Of a stretch of 64,000 bases of DNA, positions 19,611-28,670 are shown piece by piece. The translations under genes and the position numbers were made by a program. A model generated the notes under the pieces. That model did not search any database, was not told where the DNA came from, and saw nothing but the letters and a program-made list of their open reading frames with translations. The stretch covers positions 49,616 to 113,615 of the forward strand of contig DLLT01000031.1 in the NCBI GenBank assembly GCA_002478045.1, written 5' to 3'. The stretch comes from Porphyromonadaceae bacterium UBA7555 (GTDB taxonomy: Bacteria > Bacteroidota > Bacteroidia > Bacteroidales > Muribaculaceae). Within the stretch, counting starts at the first letter, position 1, and every line of letters starts with the position of its first letter.

Positions 19611-19718
19611 CTACATCCGACTCCGTGAACATCGCATATACATCATCATACCCATAGACATAACTGCTGTCAATGTCTGCGGTATCATTGCCGATGCTAT
19701 GTACATGTTGCGTTTCAT
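19611..19718 (-). CDS. methionine-rich leader peptide of the metYX-hom operon
   Basis: A 35-residue open frame, ATG at 19718, TAG at 19611-19613. Ten residues are Met (1, 5, 11, 20, 22, 24, 25, 26, 28, 35), with six of the nine residues 20-28 being Met. It lies between a consensus promoter and the hairpin that precedes metY. The last codons before the stop carry GGAGTCGG (19617-19624), which can pair with part of the hairpin's 5' arm. By analogy with trp/his/thr leaders, ribosomes stalled at the Met cluster would leave this segment free to disrupt the hairpin, while ribosomes reaching the stop would cover it. No other function is proposed. It is too short and too skewed in composition to be an ordinary gene. 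Confidence 0.85.
   Translation of the reverse strand: MKRNMYIASAMIPQTLTAVMSMGMMMYMRCSRSRM
19617..19624 (-). promoter_or_regulatory. candidate antiterminator segment in the met leader
   Basis: GGAGTCGG within codons 32-34 of the leader peptide. It is perfectly complementary over 8 nt to CCGACTCC (19559-19566), the 5' side of the hairpin before metY. A weaker alternative partner (ATCCGAT, 19720-19726) lies at the leader peptide start and could pair with GTCGGAT over 7 positions including one G-U. Confidence 0.7.
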
Positions 19719-19788
19719 TATCGGATTATGTTTCTATTTTTACAAGACTATAGCCGCTATTTAGCCGCTTGGTCTACATTTTCGACTG

Positions 19789-19819
19789 CAAAGTTACCAA
19801 TTTTCCACGAACCGCCAAA
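19789..19819 (-). promoter_or_regulatory. consensus promoter of the methionine operon
   Basis: TTTG (19816-19819), 19-nt spacer, TAACTTTG (19789-19796): a full match to the Bacteroidetes TTTG-N19/21-TAnnTTTG consensus. Expected start near 19781, giving a leader of about 270 nt before metY. Two copies of AGCGGCTA (19751-19758 and 19762-19769, minus strand) lie just downstream, 11 nt apart. Confidence 0.85.
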
Positions 19820-19925
19820 ATAAAAATCATTTTGTTGGCTACATCAACCGCGATGCATAGCCGCGTACACGGTCATACGGCAGGCTAATCGGCGAAATCA
19901 ATGCGACTTGGTTGCCACAAAGGCA

Positions 19926-21296
19926 TCAAGGTGCCGGAGTGCCGAACACGCCGAGGAAATACGTTGCCACTTGGACGTAAATGACCAGACCGACAATGTC
20001 ATTGGATATCTGAATAAAAGGACCTGTAGCAAGGGCGGGGTTGATATGCAACTTCTCGAGCGTCAGCGGTACAACCGTGCCCAAAATTGTAGCGAACATT
20101 ACCACAATAAACAGCGACACGGCCACCGATATGGTCACGGCAAATTCGTCCGGTAAAGTGATGAGATTGTATACAAATATTACGGTTGATATTATCGTAG
20201 CATTCATCAAGCCTATAAGGACTTCCTTGCCTAACTGTTTACTGAACTCTTTGATTTCGAGGGTACCGTTTGCCAGAGATTGTACCACGATTGCCGAGGC
20301 CTGCACACCCACGTTACCTCCGGTACCGCCGATGATCGGGATAAACAGTGCCAAAGCCGTAACGGCCTCCAGCTTGGCCTCGAAAGTACCGAGAATGAGC
20401 GAGGCCAAAATTCCGGAGGCAATACCTATAAGCAGCCACGGAATGCGAGCCTTGGTCTGTGCAAAGATGCTGTCATCGGCATCAACGTCACTCGAAAGAC
20501 CGGAAGCCAATTGGTAGTCGCGCTCGGTGCTTTCGCGCACTTGATCCATGACGTCATCGACGGTGATACGCCCCAAAAGGCGGCCTATCGAATCGACAAC
20601 GGGCATAGCCACGAGGTCGTATTTCTGGAAATCAAGAGCCACATCGTCTATGGGCGTATCCACTTTCACGCTTACGGGATCGGTCTCCATGACGTGTTTG
20701 ATTTTGGATACCGAGGGATGCGTAATCAACTCCTTCAGTGGCAACACGCCACGCAGTTTATTATCGTCATCGACGACATAGACGTAGTATATCTCGTCCA
20801 CATCTTCGGCCTGCATTCGCATCTGCTTGATACACTCAGGCATAGACCAATTTTCGTTGACGACAATCATCTCCGTACCCATAAGACCGCCGGCGGTGTC
20901 TTCGTCGTATTTCAACAGGTCGATAATGTCGCCGGCCTGCTCGACATCGTCTATATGCGAGAGGATTTCGTCACGGTCTTCCTCGTCCAATTGCTGGATA
21001 AGGTCTACGGCGTCGTCAGTATCCAAGTGATCTATCTGCTTGGCAATCTGCTCGGCAGGCATGGCATCCAACAGCTTGCGACGGTCGTCTTCGTCCAATT
21101 CCATGAGGACGTCCGCGGCCGTGTCTTCGTCCAGCAATTTGTATAGGAACTCGGCTTCCTCGAGGTCGAGATTCTGATACAACTCGGCGATGTCGGCCGG
21201 GTGTAAATCCTTAAGCTCCTTACGGGCCTGGTCTACATCTTTGTCATGTATAATCTTGCGGATATGCTCAAGATATTCGTCGGTGTACTCTTTCAT
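19926..21296 (-). CDS. mgtE: MgtE-type magnesium transporter
   Basis: Inner membrane Mg2+ channel/transporter of 456 residues, the usual length. The acidic helical MgtE_N domain (about 15-125, LKDLHPADIAELYQNL; LDEDTAADVLMEL) is followed by a CBS pair (about 130-255, LMGTEMIVVNENWSM; MPVVDSIGRLLGRITVDDVMDQV). A five-helix membrane domain (about 280-456) contains the conserved PIIGGTGGNVGVQASAIVVQSLA. The acidic N and CBS domains gate the pore by binding Mg2+ in known members. Its ATG overlaps the rsmA stop (ATGA), so the two are one transcript. Confidence 0.95.
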   Translation of the reverse strand: MKEYTDEYLEHIRKIIHDKDVDQARKELKDLHPADIAELYQNLDLEEAEFLYKLLDEDTAADVLMELDEDDRRKLLDAMPAEQIAKQIDHLDTDDAVDLIQQLDEEDRDEILSHIDDVEQAGDIIDLLKYDEDTAGGLMGTEMIVVNENWSMPECIKQMRMQAEDVDEIYYVYVVDDDNKLRGVLPLKELITHPSVSKIKHVMETDPVSVKVDTPIDDVALDFQKYDLVAMPVVDSIGRLLGRITVDDVMDQVRESTERDYQLASGLSSDVDADDSIFAQTKARIPWLLIGIASGILASLILGTFEAKLEAVTALALFIPIIGGTGGNVGVQASAIVVQSLANGTLEIKEFSKQLGKEVLIGLMNATIISTVIFVYNLITLPDEFAVTISVAVSLFIVVMFATILGTVVPLTLEKLHINPALATGPFIQISNDIVGLVIYVQVATYFLGVFGTPAP

Positions 21297-22129
21297 AACT
21301 TTTCGACGTTTTTAGATACTGCCGGCGCCGAGGCAACCAGCAGCGGCTGGACAATATTAGTAAGCTCAATAAATTGAGCCACGGAAAGCTGTTCGGGACG
21401 TAACGCCATCAATGGGCTGTCAATGACCGCATCCGAGCGTAACGGCAAAGCCTTCAATGAATTGCGGATAGTTTTACGGCGCATTCCGAAAGTCGCCTTG
21501 ACAATAAGGCGCATAAGTACCGGATCGCACCCCGGATCGGTGACAGCGTTTCGCCTCAGACGTATCACACCACTACGCACCTTTGGTGGGGGATTGAACA
21601 CGCCGGGCTCGACTGTAAAAAGGTATTCAACGTCGTACCACAATTGGAGTAGCACGCTCAGGATACCACGATCCTTGGTGCCCGGAGGTGCGGCCAAGCG
21701 CAAAGCGACTTCGCGTTGCAACATCCCGGCGATGCACGGCACTCGGTCCTTGTAATCAAGAATCTTGAAAAAGATTTGCGAGGAAATATTATAGGGGTAA
21801 TTGCCTATGACCACGAAGTCACGACCCCCCATAAGCCGGTCAAGATCTTCGCGCAGAAAGTCTCGCGAAATTATGCGACGGCCCGGCGCGTGCAACTCCG
21901 GAAAGTGTTCGTCAAGATATTCAACACTCTCGCGGTCAATCTCCACGACCGTTAGGTCCGGGGCCTTTTGCAGCAGGAACTGCGTCAGCACACCCGTGCC
22001 CGGGCCTATCTCCACCACGGGATACCGCTCGGCATAGTCGTCAATGGTATCGGCTATGCGTGCGGCCACCGACATGTCGGTAAGAAAATGCTGCCCCAAG
22101 GCTTTCTTCGGTTTCACTCGCTCAATCAT
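21293..22129 (-). CDS. rsmA: 16S rRNA dimethyladenosine transferase
   Basis: A 278-residue SAM-dependent methyltransferase (KsgA) that dimethylates the two adjacent adenines near the 3' end of 16S rRNA. Marks are VKPKKALGQHFL at the N-terminus, SAM motif EIGPGTG (40-46) and motif IV NYPYNISSQ starting at N110. The C-terminal domain has FNPPPKVRSGVIRL and FGMRRKTIRNSLK. It is the first gene of rsmA-mgtE. A TACTTTTG promoter box ends 5 nt before the ATG, so the mRNA may be leaderless. Confidence 0.96.
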   Translation of the reverse strand: MIERVKPKKALGQHFLTDMSVAARIADTIDDYAERYPVVEIGPGTGVLTQFLLQKAPDLTVVEIDRESVEYLDEHFPELHAPGRRIISRDFLREDLDRLMGGRDFVVIGNYPYNISSQIFFKILDYKDRVPCIAGMLQREVALRLAAPPGTKDRGILSVLLQLWYDVEYLFTVEPGVFNPPPKVRSGVIRLRRNAVTDPGCDPVLMRLIVKATFGMRRKTIRNSLKALPLRSDAVIDSPLMALRPEQLSVAQFIELTNIVQPLLVASAPAVSKNVEKL

Positions 22130-22134
22130 AACTG

Positions 22135-22142
22135 CAAAAGTA
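22135..22142 (-). promoter_or_regulatory. -7 box (TACTTTTG) for rsmA
   Basis: TAnnTTTG match whose last base is 5 nt from the rsmA ATG, as in the gene at 2100. A TTGG lies 19 nt upstream as a weak -33 element. Confidence 0.6.
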
Positions 22143-22321
22143 GTTTATTTTTGCCAAACACCCAATACCCTACTCCCGAATGTAACGGCATAATAAAAGG
22201 ATAAGCGCTAAACAACCGGATTGGTTTGAGGAATATTTGTCTTGAGATTAAACAATTAAGCCGTTATTTCGCTATAAAGCGCCGCGACCGCTTCGAGCGC
22301 AAACAAAATGAATAGACGCGA

Positions 22322-22352
22322 GAGAGCGCACCATGGTAGATGATGCGCTCTC
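22322..22352 (-). terminator. hairpin after the GLUG lipoprotein operon
   Basis: GAGAGCGCA (22322-22330) pairs with TGCGCTCTC (22344-22352). It lies 18 nt past the stop at 22371. The following minus-strand bases are only mildly T-rich. The rest of the 240-nt spacer up to rsmA holds only the rsmA promoter. Confidence 0.6.
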
Positions 22353-22370
22353 GATCATAGTTCGCTTATG

Positions 22371-25346
22371 TTATTTTGTCTGTTTCTTGAATTGGAACGG
22401 ACAGTCGCGCAAATATGGATAACCACTATTGGAGTTGTTGTCGTCAATCATCCAGACATTCGTGAAGTCAAGACCCTTGAATGTCGAGGAATTGCCTTTG
22501 TCTCCGTCTTTGAAATCGTCTGCACACCAACCCTTGCCCGAATCCTTGAGATAGTATAGGTTGTGGTGGTAGAATATACCGCCATCCTTATGTGTGCCCA
22601 CGCAGCCGTTACCATGACTGACTTTGCCGACATTTATACAGTTTTGAATTTCGCCATGATGATCGATGTAGCCGAGGATACCGCCATTATCGTCTTTTTG
22701 ATCTGATGGAACAGCTCCCATATTGTAGCAGTTGTGGAGCATATAATGAGTATCATCCGTTGGCGAGCCTTGTTCTTGATAGCCCAACAATCCGCCGACG
22801 TGAGACTGGCCGGTATCGCTTGATATTTCGCCGAAGTTGCAGCTGTATGACAGCTCCATATTGCGCTCGGTATTTACGCCGCTTGCGTCATTTGTACCCA
22901 TGCGTCCGGCGATGCCGCCGACCATGACATCGTTGCCACTACCCTTGATATTTCCGTGATTGGCACAATGCATCACCAAGGCAAGTGTGCAGTTGAAGTG
23001 TCCGATGATGCCACCGACGTTGCCGCCTCCACTATTGGAGACATTGCCATAATTGGCACAATAGTCTATTTTGTGCAGTTTGTAATAAAACTTGTGGTCG
23101 TACAGATTTGCAATCAGACCGCCGGTGTTTCCGCTGCCGGTAATATTGCCGGCATTGACAGCGTTGGCGAGAGCAAAGTCGCTATTGGGGCTGATGTATT
23201 CCACGTATCCGAAAACGCCACCCGTTTTGTCAGATCCTTCGACATCGGCATAGTTTATGAGATTTTCAAAGGATGACGCCGATGAAAATTTAATATACCC
23301 GACAATGCCGGCGGTGCACGAGGACGACTTGTTGGTAATCTTCTGAGAGTTGTTAAAGCAGTTATAAAGCTGCCCCGAGTTTCCGTTCACCATCATACCG
23401 ACAATGCCGCCTACGTTTTGCGAGCCGACCAGAGTGCCCGTAAAACAAATATCTCTCAGCACGGAATTTTCTGCCGTACCGACGATGCCGCCTACGCATG
23501 TGGCATTGGTCCCATCGCCGACGGTGCCGGCAAACGAACTTTCAAATGACGATGCGGCAGGTATGTCATTATAATCCTGGAGTTTTTTATCCAAATGAGC
23601 GCTGCCTGTAATCGTGCTACTTTTTGCATATCCGACAATACCACCGATGTTTTGGGGACCACTTATGTGCATTGAGTTTGAAAGAACAAATCTTTCAGAG
23701 TGCAACGTTGTGGATTCGAGAATACCGCAAATGCCGCCAACGTTGTTTCCCGTACAAGACACTCCGGTATTGATATAAAATTTGCTGCCCGAAAAATCTG
23801 CGCCATTCAGTCTACCGACAAAACCGCCTACATTGCTTACGCCGGTTACCTTCACAAGCGCATTGTCGGTTTGCTTGACTGACGAGGTCTTGTCCGAGCC
23901 TTCAAACCTGATAAGGAATTTGTTCCCGTTAATTTTGCCAAAGAATCCGCCTACGCAGTCTTTGCCGCCGGCAACTGAGCTGAATACACATTTTTCCATC
24001 GAGATATCTGCCGCCAAGTTGACATATCCCATCATACCGCCGACATTATTGCCGCCATATACGGGTGCATTGATTAAGACGTCCTCAATCGTGCAAGAAG
24101 CAACGCTATTCAGCGATCCGAACAGGCCGCCTACATTGCTCCCGTCGGCTGACACGGCTTTAACCGAGCCATCTTCGGCTTGTACGGAGTGCAACAATGT
24201 GATGTCTTCGACATTGACAGTCGAACCGGCATCAACATATCCTACCAATCCGCCGGCATTGTCGGCTGTGGCCGAGACGGAGAACGGCGAATAATATTCC
24301 TTTACGTTGCCGAGTTTATCTTTTTCTGTTTTACTATTGGCAAAGTCGTTGATTGTCAAGGTCCCGCCGGCAAAACGGCCGATGATGCCACCGACGGCGT
24401 TGTTGCCTTGTACGAATGCCGTAAGACTACAATCCGTAAAAGTAATATCACCGGCGACATATCCTATAAAACCACCTATATTGGTATGATTGTCGGAGTT
24501 GATCGATCCTTCAACATTGACGTTTGCGATAGTAACATTTCCCGAGGATTTACCGGCCAACGCCCCACCATTATCATGTATACCCTGCATTAGGGCATTG
24601 ATGGTAAGATCGTGAATTGTTGCGCCGGGAAGCAGCTCCTTAAACAAACCGATATTTGAGTCATTACCTTCCGTAGCGCTACCGGTGTATGGAACATTGA
24701 CAGTATAGCCTCCGCCGTTGTAGTTGCCGGCAAATGATTCACAGGCATGATAAGTACCCATAATTATCTGGCTGCGAGGAGGCACGTCAAAACTTGCCGT
24801 CTGCTCAAAGAAGAGGCCGAAGCCATTAGAGTTGCCCTCTTCGTAAAGGCCAATTTCGAATTCCTCGAAGTCGCTTTTGGACGAAATTATATAGGGGCTC
24901 TCTTGTGTGCCATGACCGCGTAATTTGAATTTGCCTTCGCGCATAGCAATCTGTTCGACGACCATTTGGGAAATTTTGAAATACATGCGCGGCCCGATAG
25001 TTGTACCCTCCGAACTTAAGGCAATGGCATCATATTCGCCGTCGGGCAATGTGCTGTGATCGGGAATATACATTGTGAACACCGACTTAGTGCCGCCGGT
25101 GCTTACCTTCAAGCCAAAATCATACAACTCATTATTGGCATGCGAATGTAGTATGATGCGATAATTCTCACCGGTTTCGCCAAGCCGCCATCTTATAAGT
25201 TCGGAGGCAAAAGAGCTGAGCCTGAACCCCTCGATTTCTTCGACTTTATTGTCCGTAACCGAAGGCTCGTCCTCATCCGAGCAACCATACCATACGGGCA
25301 GTGTCAAAGTGAGCAGTAACGCGAATAAAATGTGTTTTGTTTTCAT
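22371..25346 (-). CDS. large GLUG-repeat surface lipoprotein
   Basis: A 991-residue lipoprotein (lipobox-like WYGC, Cys22, followed by SDEDE, an acidic stretch of the kind linked to surface export in Bacteroidetes). After an N-terminal beta-rich part (about 40-190) come some 20 tandem units built around N(V/I)GG(I/F)(I/V)G, the GLUG motif, spaced about 30-50 residues apart (for example TNIGGFIGYVAGD; NVGGIIGHFNC; VGGLLGYQEQG). Such repeats are expected to form an elongated beta-helix. GLUG repeats occur in adhesin-like and IgA-protease-related proteins; the function here is unknown. It follows the gene at 25370-28405 by 23 nt and is very likely co-transcribed with it. Confidence 0.85.
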   Translation of the reverse strand: MKTKHILFALLLTLTLPVWYGCSDEDEPSVTDNKVEEIEGFRLSSFASELIRWRLGETGENYRIILHSHANNELYDFGLKVSTGGTKSVFTMYIPDHSTLPDGEYDAIALSSEGTTIGPRMYFKISQMVVEQIAMREGKFKLRGHGTQESPYIISSKSDFEEFEIGLYEEGNSNGFGLFFEQTASFDVPPRSQIIMGTYHACESFAGNYNGGGYTVNVPYTGSATEGNDSNIGLFKELLPGATIHDLTINALMQGIHDNGGALAGKSSGNVTIANVNVEGSINSDNHTNIGGFIGYVAGDITFTDCSLTAFVQGNNAVGGIIGRFAGGTLTINDFANSKTEKDKLGNVKEYYSPFSVSATADNAGGLVGYVDAGSTVNVEDITLLHSVQAEDGSVKAVSADGSNVGGLFGSLNSVASCTIEDVLINAPVYGGNNVGGMMGYVNLAADISMEKCVFSSVAGGKDCVGGFFGKINGNKFLIRFEGSDKTSSVKQTDNALVKVTGVSNVGGFVGRLNGADFSGSKFYINTGVSCTGNNVGGICGILESTTLHSERFVLSNSMHISGPQNIGGIVGYAKSSTITGSAHLDKKLQDYNDIPAASSFESSFAGTVGDGTNATCVGGIVGTAENSVLRDICFTGTLVGSQNVGGIVGMMVNGNSGQLYNCFNNSQKITNKSSSCTAGIVGYIKFSSASSFENLINYADVEGSDKTGGVFGYVEYISPNSDFALANAVNAGNITGSGNTGGLIANLYDHKFYYKLHKIDYCANYGNVSNSGGGNVGGIIGHFNCTLALVMHCANHGNIKGSGNDVMVGGIAGRMGTNDASGVNTERNMELSYSCNFGEISSDTGQSHVGGLLGYQEQGSPTDDTHYMLHNCYNMGAVPSDQKDDNGGILGYIDHHGEIQNCINVGKVSHGNGCVGTHKDGGIFYHHNLYYLKDSGKGWCADDFKDGDKGNSSTFKGLDFTNVWMIDDNNSNSGYPYLRDCPFQFKKQTK

Positions 25347-25369
25347 ATTTATGGAGCATTATGTTTTTG

Positions 25370-28300
25370 TTATTGAATAGGGGCTTCCATTTCGGAATGA
25401 CAAGGTATCGGGAAGAATCCGGATTTATCAGTTATCTGCCACAATGGTGTTGATCCTGATAGATTTAGGACTTTCTCGAAGAATGTCTTGTCGTGCAATT
25501 GTTCAAGAGTTACGGATGTGGCGTTTTCATAGTACGGCAAAACACCATATTTACCTCCCGCGTAGTAGTAGTTGTCCGAATATTCGACCAACGCCTCCTC
25601 ATGAGCGGCAATAGGACAGAACCAGTTTGTACCCACCGAAATATTGCGCATGATGACAGAGCGAGAATCAGCTTCGCCGGTTATACCGCCTACATGCTTT
25701 TTGCTAATATCGCCGTCATAATTACCGACATTAAGGCAATCGGTGAGCTTGCAGTTCTGTTGAGTGTAGCCCAAGATACCGCCCACATAGTCGGACGTGG
25801 CCGACTTTATCGTGCCCAGGTTGGTGCATTGATTGACGACTATGGCGTTGACTTCGAAATTGGTGGCACATTCGACGATGGCGTTTGCGCCGCCGACGAA
25901 AGTCAGTATCGAGGCCATAACTCCGGCGGTGACGGCCGTCATCGTGCCGGCTGTAGCAAAAGTCGAGACGATACTTGCTACAGACCCGACTATAATACAT
26001 GTGCCGGCAATCGATTTTTGTACTATTTCTTTGATTTCTTGACGATGTTCCAACTCACCGACACGCTCCTCGCGGGTGCGGTTTAGATTGTAATTGATAA
26101 TGGAATTGTTGTCATCGGATGCCTGGTAGAAATCCATTGCTTTATTAAAATTGTCAAAGTACCCATTTATCGCTGCCCCGCTGATACCTTGCGGCAGCTT
26201 AGTGGTATCAAACACATAAGAGTCTTGAATGGATTTTATCGTAGCTTTCACATCATTATCGATGGCTGTTGCCTTGGTGTTGAGGTTTACATTGATTTCA
26301 TTCAGATCTTCTTCAGTGAAAATATCATAAAGGCTCATCGAATATGTCACAGCATCATAAGCCACCATTGCCCAATCAAGAGTGGCTTCACCGACATGCA
26401 AGACATGGAAAAACTTCTTAAACGCTTCTGCATGTTTGACCACGTTTTGCGTGACTGCTGTGCCGGTTACCGAAAGAACGGGACCGGCAAAAACCATGAC
26501 ACATTCGGCTGCACCTATGACGCAGCCGGCGATATCCATACCGGTCCACACACGAGCGTCTCCCGCTTCGCCAATAATACCGCCGGTGGCGCGAGTGCCG
26601 TTATTGTTTACCAATCCGGTGTTAAAGCAGTAGTTTGCAACAGTGTTGTTGCCCACCCAACCGGCGATACCTCCGGCATATTTTGATGTTACCGCAACCT
26701 CACCATAGTTCTGGCAACCATAGAGTGCGCCCCACGTGGTTTTGCCGACTACGCCTGCAGCCGATTCGGCGGAGGATGACGTTATGGTACCTTGATTGAT
26801 GACATTATGAAGTACGGTTATCGAGGTGTTACCTACAATACCGCCCAAGGTGCATTGATTGTCCGCAGCTGTAATGGCTCCTTTATTATATACGGCATAT
26901 GCTCCGAATTGTGCTTCTCCACAAATGCCGCCGACAGATGTGCGACCGGAGATATTGCCGGTGTTGCCACAATTCTTTACCAGCGAATTGTTGTATAATA
27001 ATTCGCCTTCATAATTGCTGTCATCATTGCCTATACGCGTGCTGCCGATAATGCCGCCGACACCTACCGCACCGGTGATGTCGCCGGTATTTTGTGATGA
27101 ATAGATAAATGACACGCCGGTGCCGCCGGCAATACCGCCGGTGCCATAACCGCCTTTGTCCATCGATCCGCTCATAGCGCTTATTCCGCCCCTGACGGTC
27201 GCACTATTCCTACATCCTATGATCATCAGCGAGTCTACCGAGCCGACAATGCCGCCGGCTCCGGTGTATCGCGCTTCGACAGAGCCTTTGTTTTCGCATG
27301 CCAGCACCTGAGTCATCGAATACAGCGAACCGGCGCCGACAATGCCTCCCACGGCATAGTCTCCCGAAACGCGAGTACCGGTATTGTAACAACTGTCTAC
27401 GCACAAAAAGCCCGTGCAGTCAACAACGCCAACCATACCGCCGACACCGGCGCTACCCTCGGGCGCTGTCACCGAGCCTCTATCCACGACACAGCCGTGC
27501 AACGAGGAACAACCGCGAATATCGCCGGGCGATGTAGTGCCACCTACGATGGCGCCCACTGCGTAGTTGCCGGTGACGTCCGGATTGGAGAGGATGACAT
27601 TCTTGATCGTCGCTTGGTCTATAAATCCAAACAGACCGATACCGGGAGAATGTGGACGATCAATCCAAAGCCCTTGGATTTTGTAATTCTGTCCATCAAA
27701 GACACCGCGGAAGGGGTTCTCCGGGATACTGCCGATGGGCAACCAACCATAGTGGCGATCCGATGAAGTGCAAATGTCCTTCATACGGATGTCGTTTTCC
27801 ATACGGAAGTGCGTATCCTTTGTCAATTTCTTATTATTGTCGTCATTGTTGGTGTAGTCGCGAAGTCGCCACAAATGCTCGGCACTTGATATGATATACG
27901 GGTCATCCTCCGAGCCTTCGCCGACGAGGTTCATGTCAGGATCATACAAATCCAAGACTATGGCTGTCTGAGCCTCGGCAGATATACGCACACGACAGCC
28001 CAGGCCATAATCAACCCACGTGGTATCGGACTCGGCGCCTACAACCGGCACTTCAAGAGCCAGTAGACGATAGACACCGGACTTCAGCCCGGCATCAAGC
28101 GTAAGCACGGATTTGCCGTTTGTGCGAATGTGGCTGCCCGAACGACGAAATACAGTCCCGTCCTCGGCTTTGATTACACATTCAAATTCAGCTCCGTTAA
28201 AGCCCTTCATCTCGGCGCCTAAGGTGATTCTTCTCTGTGTGCCGATATAGTCATCTGTGGGCATCGGCTTGTTTGGCTCGTTAGTATCGTCACACGAAAA

Positions 28301-28405
28301 GGTGGCTATGGCTATACAGACCGAGACAACCACATACTTTGCCATTCTAAGGAATGACAAACAGAGACTGGACTCGCCTGAGAGAGAGGCTTTTGTTTTT
28401 TTCAT
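25370..28405 (-). CDS. large GLUG-repeat lipoprotein with helical hydrophobic insert
   Basis: Lipoprotein of up to 1011 residues. The signal peptide fits best from the internal ATG at 28345 (MAKYVVVSVCIAIATFSC, Cys18); the 28405 start would add 20 residues. After an N-terminal domain (about 40-180) there are GLUG-type units (NYAVGAIVGG; TGAGGIVGS; KYAGGIAGWVGNN). At about 623-845 an insert interrupts them: one hydrophobic segment (CVIGAAECVMVFAGPVLSV), a long charged helical stretch with coiled-coil character, and a second, long glycine/alanine-rich hydrophobic segment (TCIIVGSVASIVSTFA and on). GLUG units then resume. The insert resembles a helical membrane-inserting module; this is inference. 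It heads a two-gene operon with its likely paralogue. Confidence 0.83.
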   Translation of the reverse strand: MKKTKASLSGESSLCLSFLRMAKYVVVSVCIAIATFSCDDTNEPNKPMPTDDYIGTQRRITLGAEMKGFNGAEFECVIKAEDGTVFRRSGSHIRTNGKSVLTLDAGLKSGVYRLLALEVPVVGAESDTTWVDYGLGCRVRISAEAQTAIVLDLYDPDMNLVGEGSEDDPYIISSAEHLWRLRDYTNNDDNNKKLTKDTHFRMENDIRMKDICTSSDRHYGWLPIGSIPENPFRGVFDGQNYKIQGLWIDRPHSPGIGLFGFIDQATIKNVILSNPDVTGNYAVGAIVGGTTSPGDIRGCSSLHGCVVDRGSVTAPEGSAGVGGMVGVVDCTGFLCVDSCYNTGTRVSGDYAVGGIVGAGSLYSMTQVLACENKGSVEARYTGAGGIVGSVDSLMIIGCRNSATVRGGISAMSGSMDKGGYGTGGIAGGTGVSFIYSSQNTGDITGAVGVGGIIGSTRIGNDDSNYEGELLYNNSLVKNCGNTGNISGRTSVGGICGEAQFGAYAVYNKGAITAADNQCTLGGIVGNTSITVLHNVINQGTITSSSAESAAGVVGKTTWGALYGCQNYGEVAVTSKYAGGIAGWVGNNTVANYCFNTGLVNNNGTRATGGIIGEAGDARVWTGMDIAGCVIGAAECVMVFAGPVLSVTGTAVTQNVVKHAEAFKKFFHVLHVGEATLDWAMVAYDAVTYSMSLYDIFTEEDLNEINVNLNTKATAIDNDVKATIKSIQDSYVFDTTKLPQGISGAAINGYFDNFNKAMDFYQASDDNNSIINYNLNRTREERVGELEHRQEIKEIVQKSIAGTCIIVGSVASIVSTFATAGTMTAVTAGVMASILTFVGGANAIVECATNFEVNAIVVNQCTNLGTIKSATSDYVGGILGYTQQNCKLTDCLNVGNYDGDISKKHVGGITGEADSRSVIMRNISVGTNWFCPIAAHEEALVEYSDNYYYAGGKYGVLPYYENATSVTLEQLHDKTFFEKVLNLSGSTPLWQITDKSGFFPIPCHSEMEAPIQ

Positions 28406-28446
28406 CGGAAGTATCTGTTAGATTGGTAACAATATAAATTATCCAA

Positions 28447-28454
28447 CAAAATTA
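28447..28454 (-). promoter_or_regulatory. -7 box (TAATTTTG) for the GLUG operon
   Basis: TAnnTTTG match about 42 nt before the 28405 start. No TTTG is seen at -33. The spacer 28455-28670 is AT-rich and shows no gene. Confidence 0.5.
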
Positions 28455-28670
28455 GAGAATAATTAATGGACTTTATATTGATTAACGTTTTTTAGGATAA
28501 AAAATCAAGGACCATAGCAATAGCTGAGTAGTTCTACCAAAGCAGATTAGCTTCTCCACTCGGATGCATGTATTAAATCCAATTCCGTCTCTAATCCTTT
28601 GAGATCATTTAATCGTCCATCCTATTCCAATTCATCTCTCATCCCCCCCGATTTCGGCTTATAAGCCTAT

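Noticed and set aside
19510..19790. SAM riboswitch before metY
   Set aside because: I looked for SAM-I/SAM-II-like conserved blocks and saw none; the Met-rich frame, alternative pairing and hairpin explain the leader better. A covariance search would settle it.
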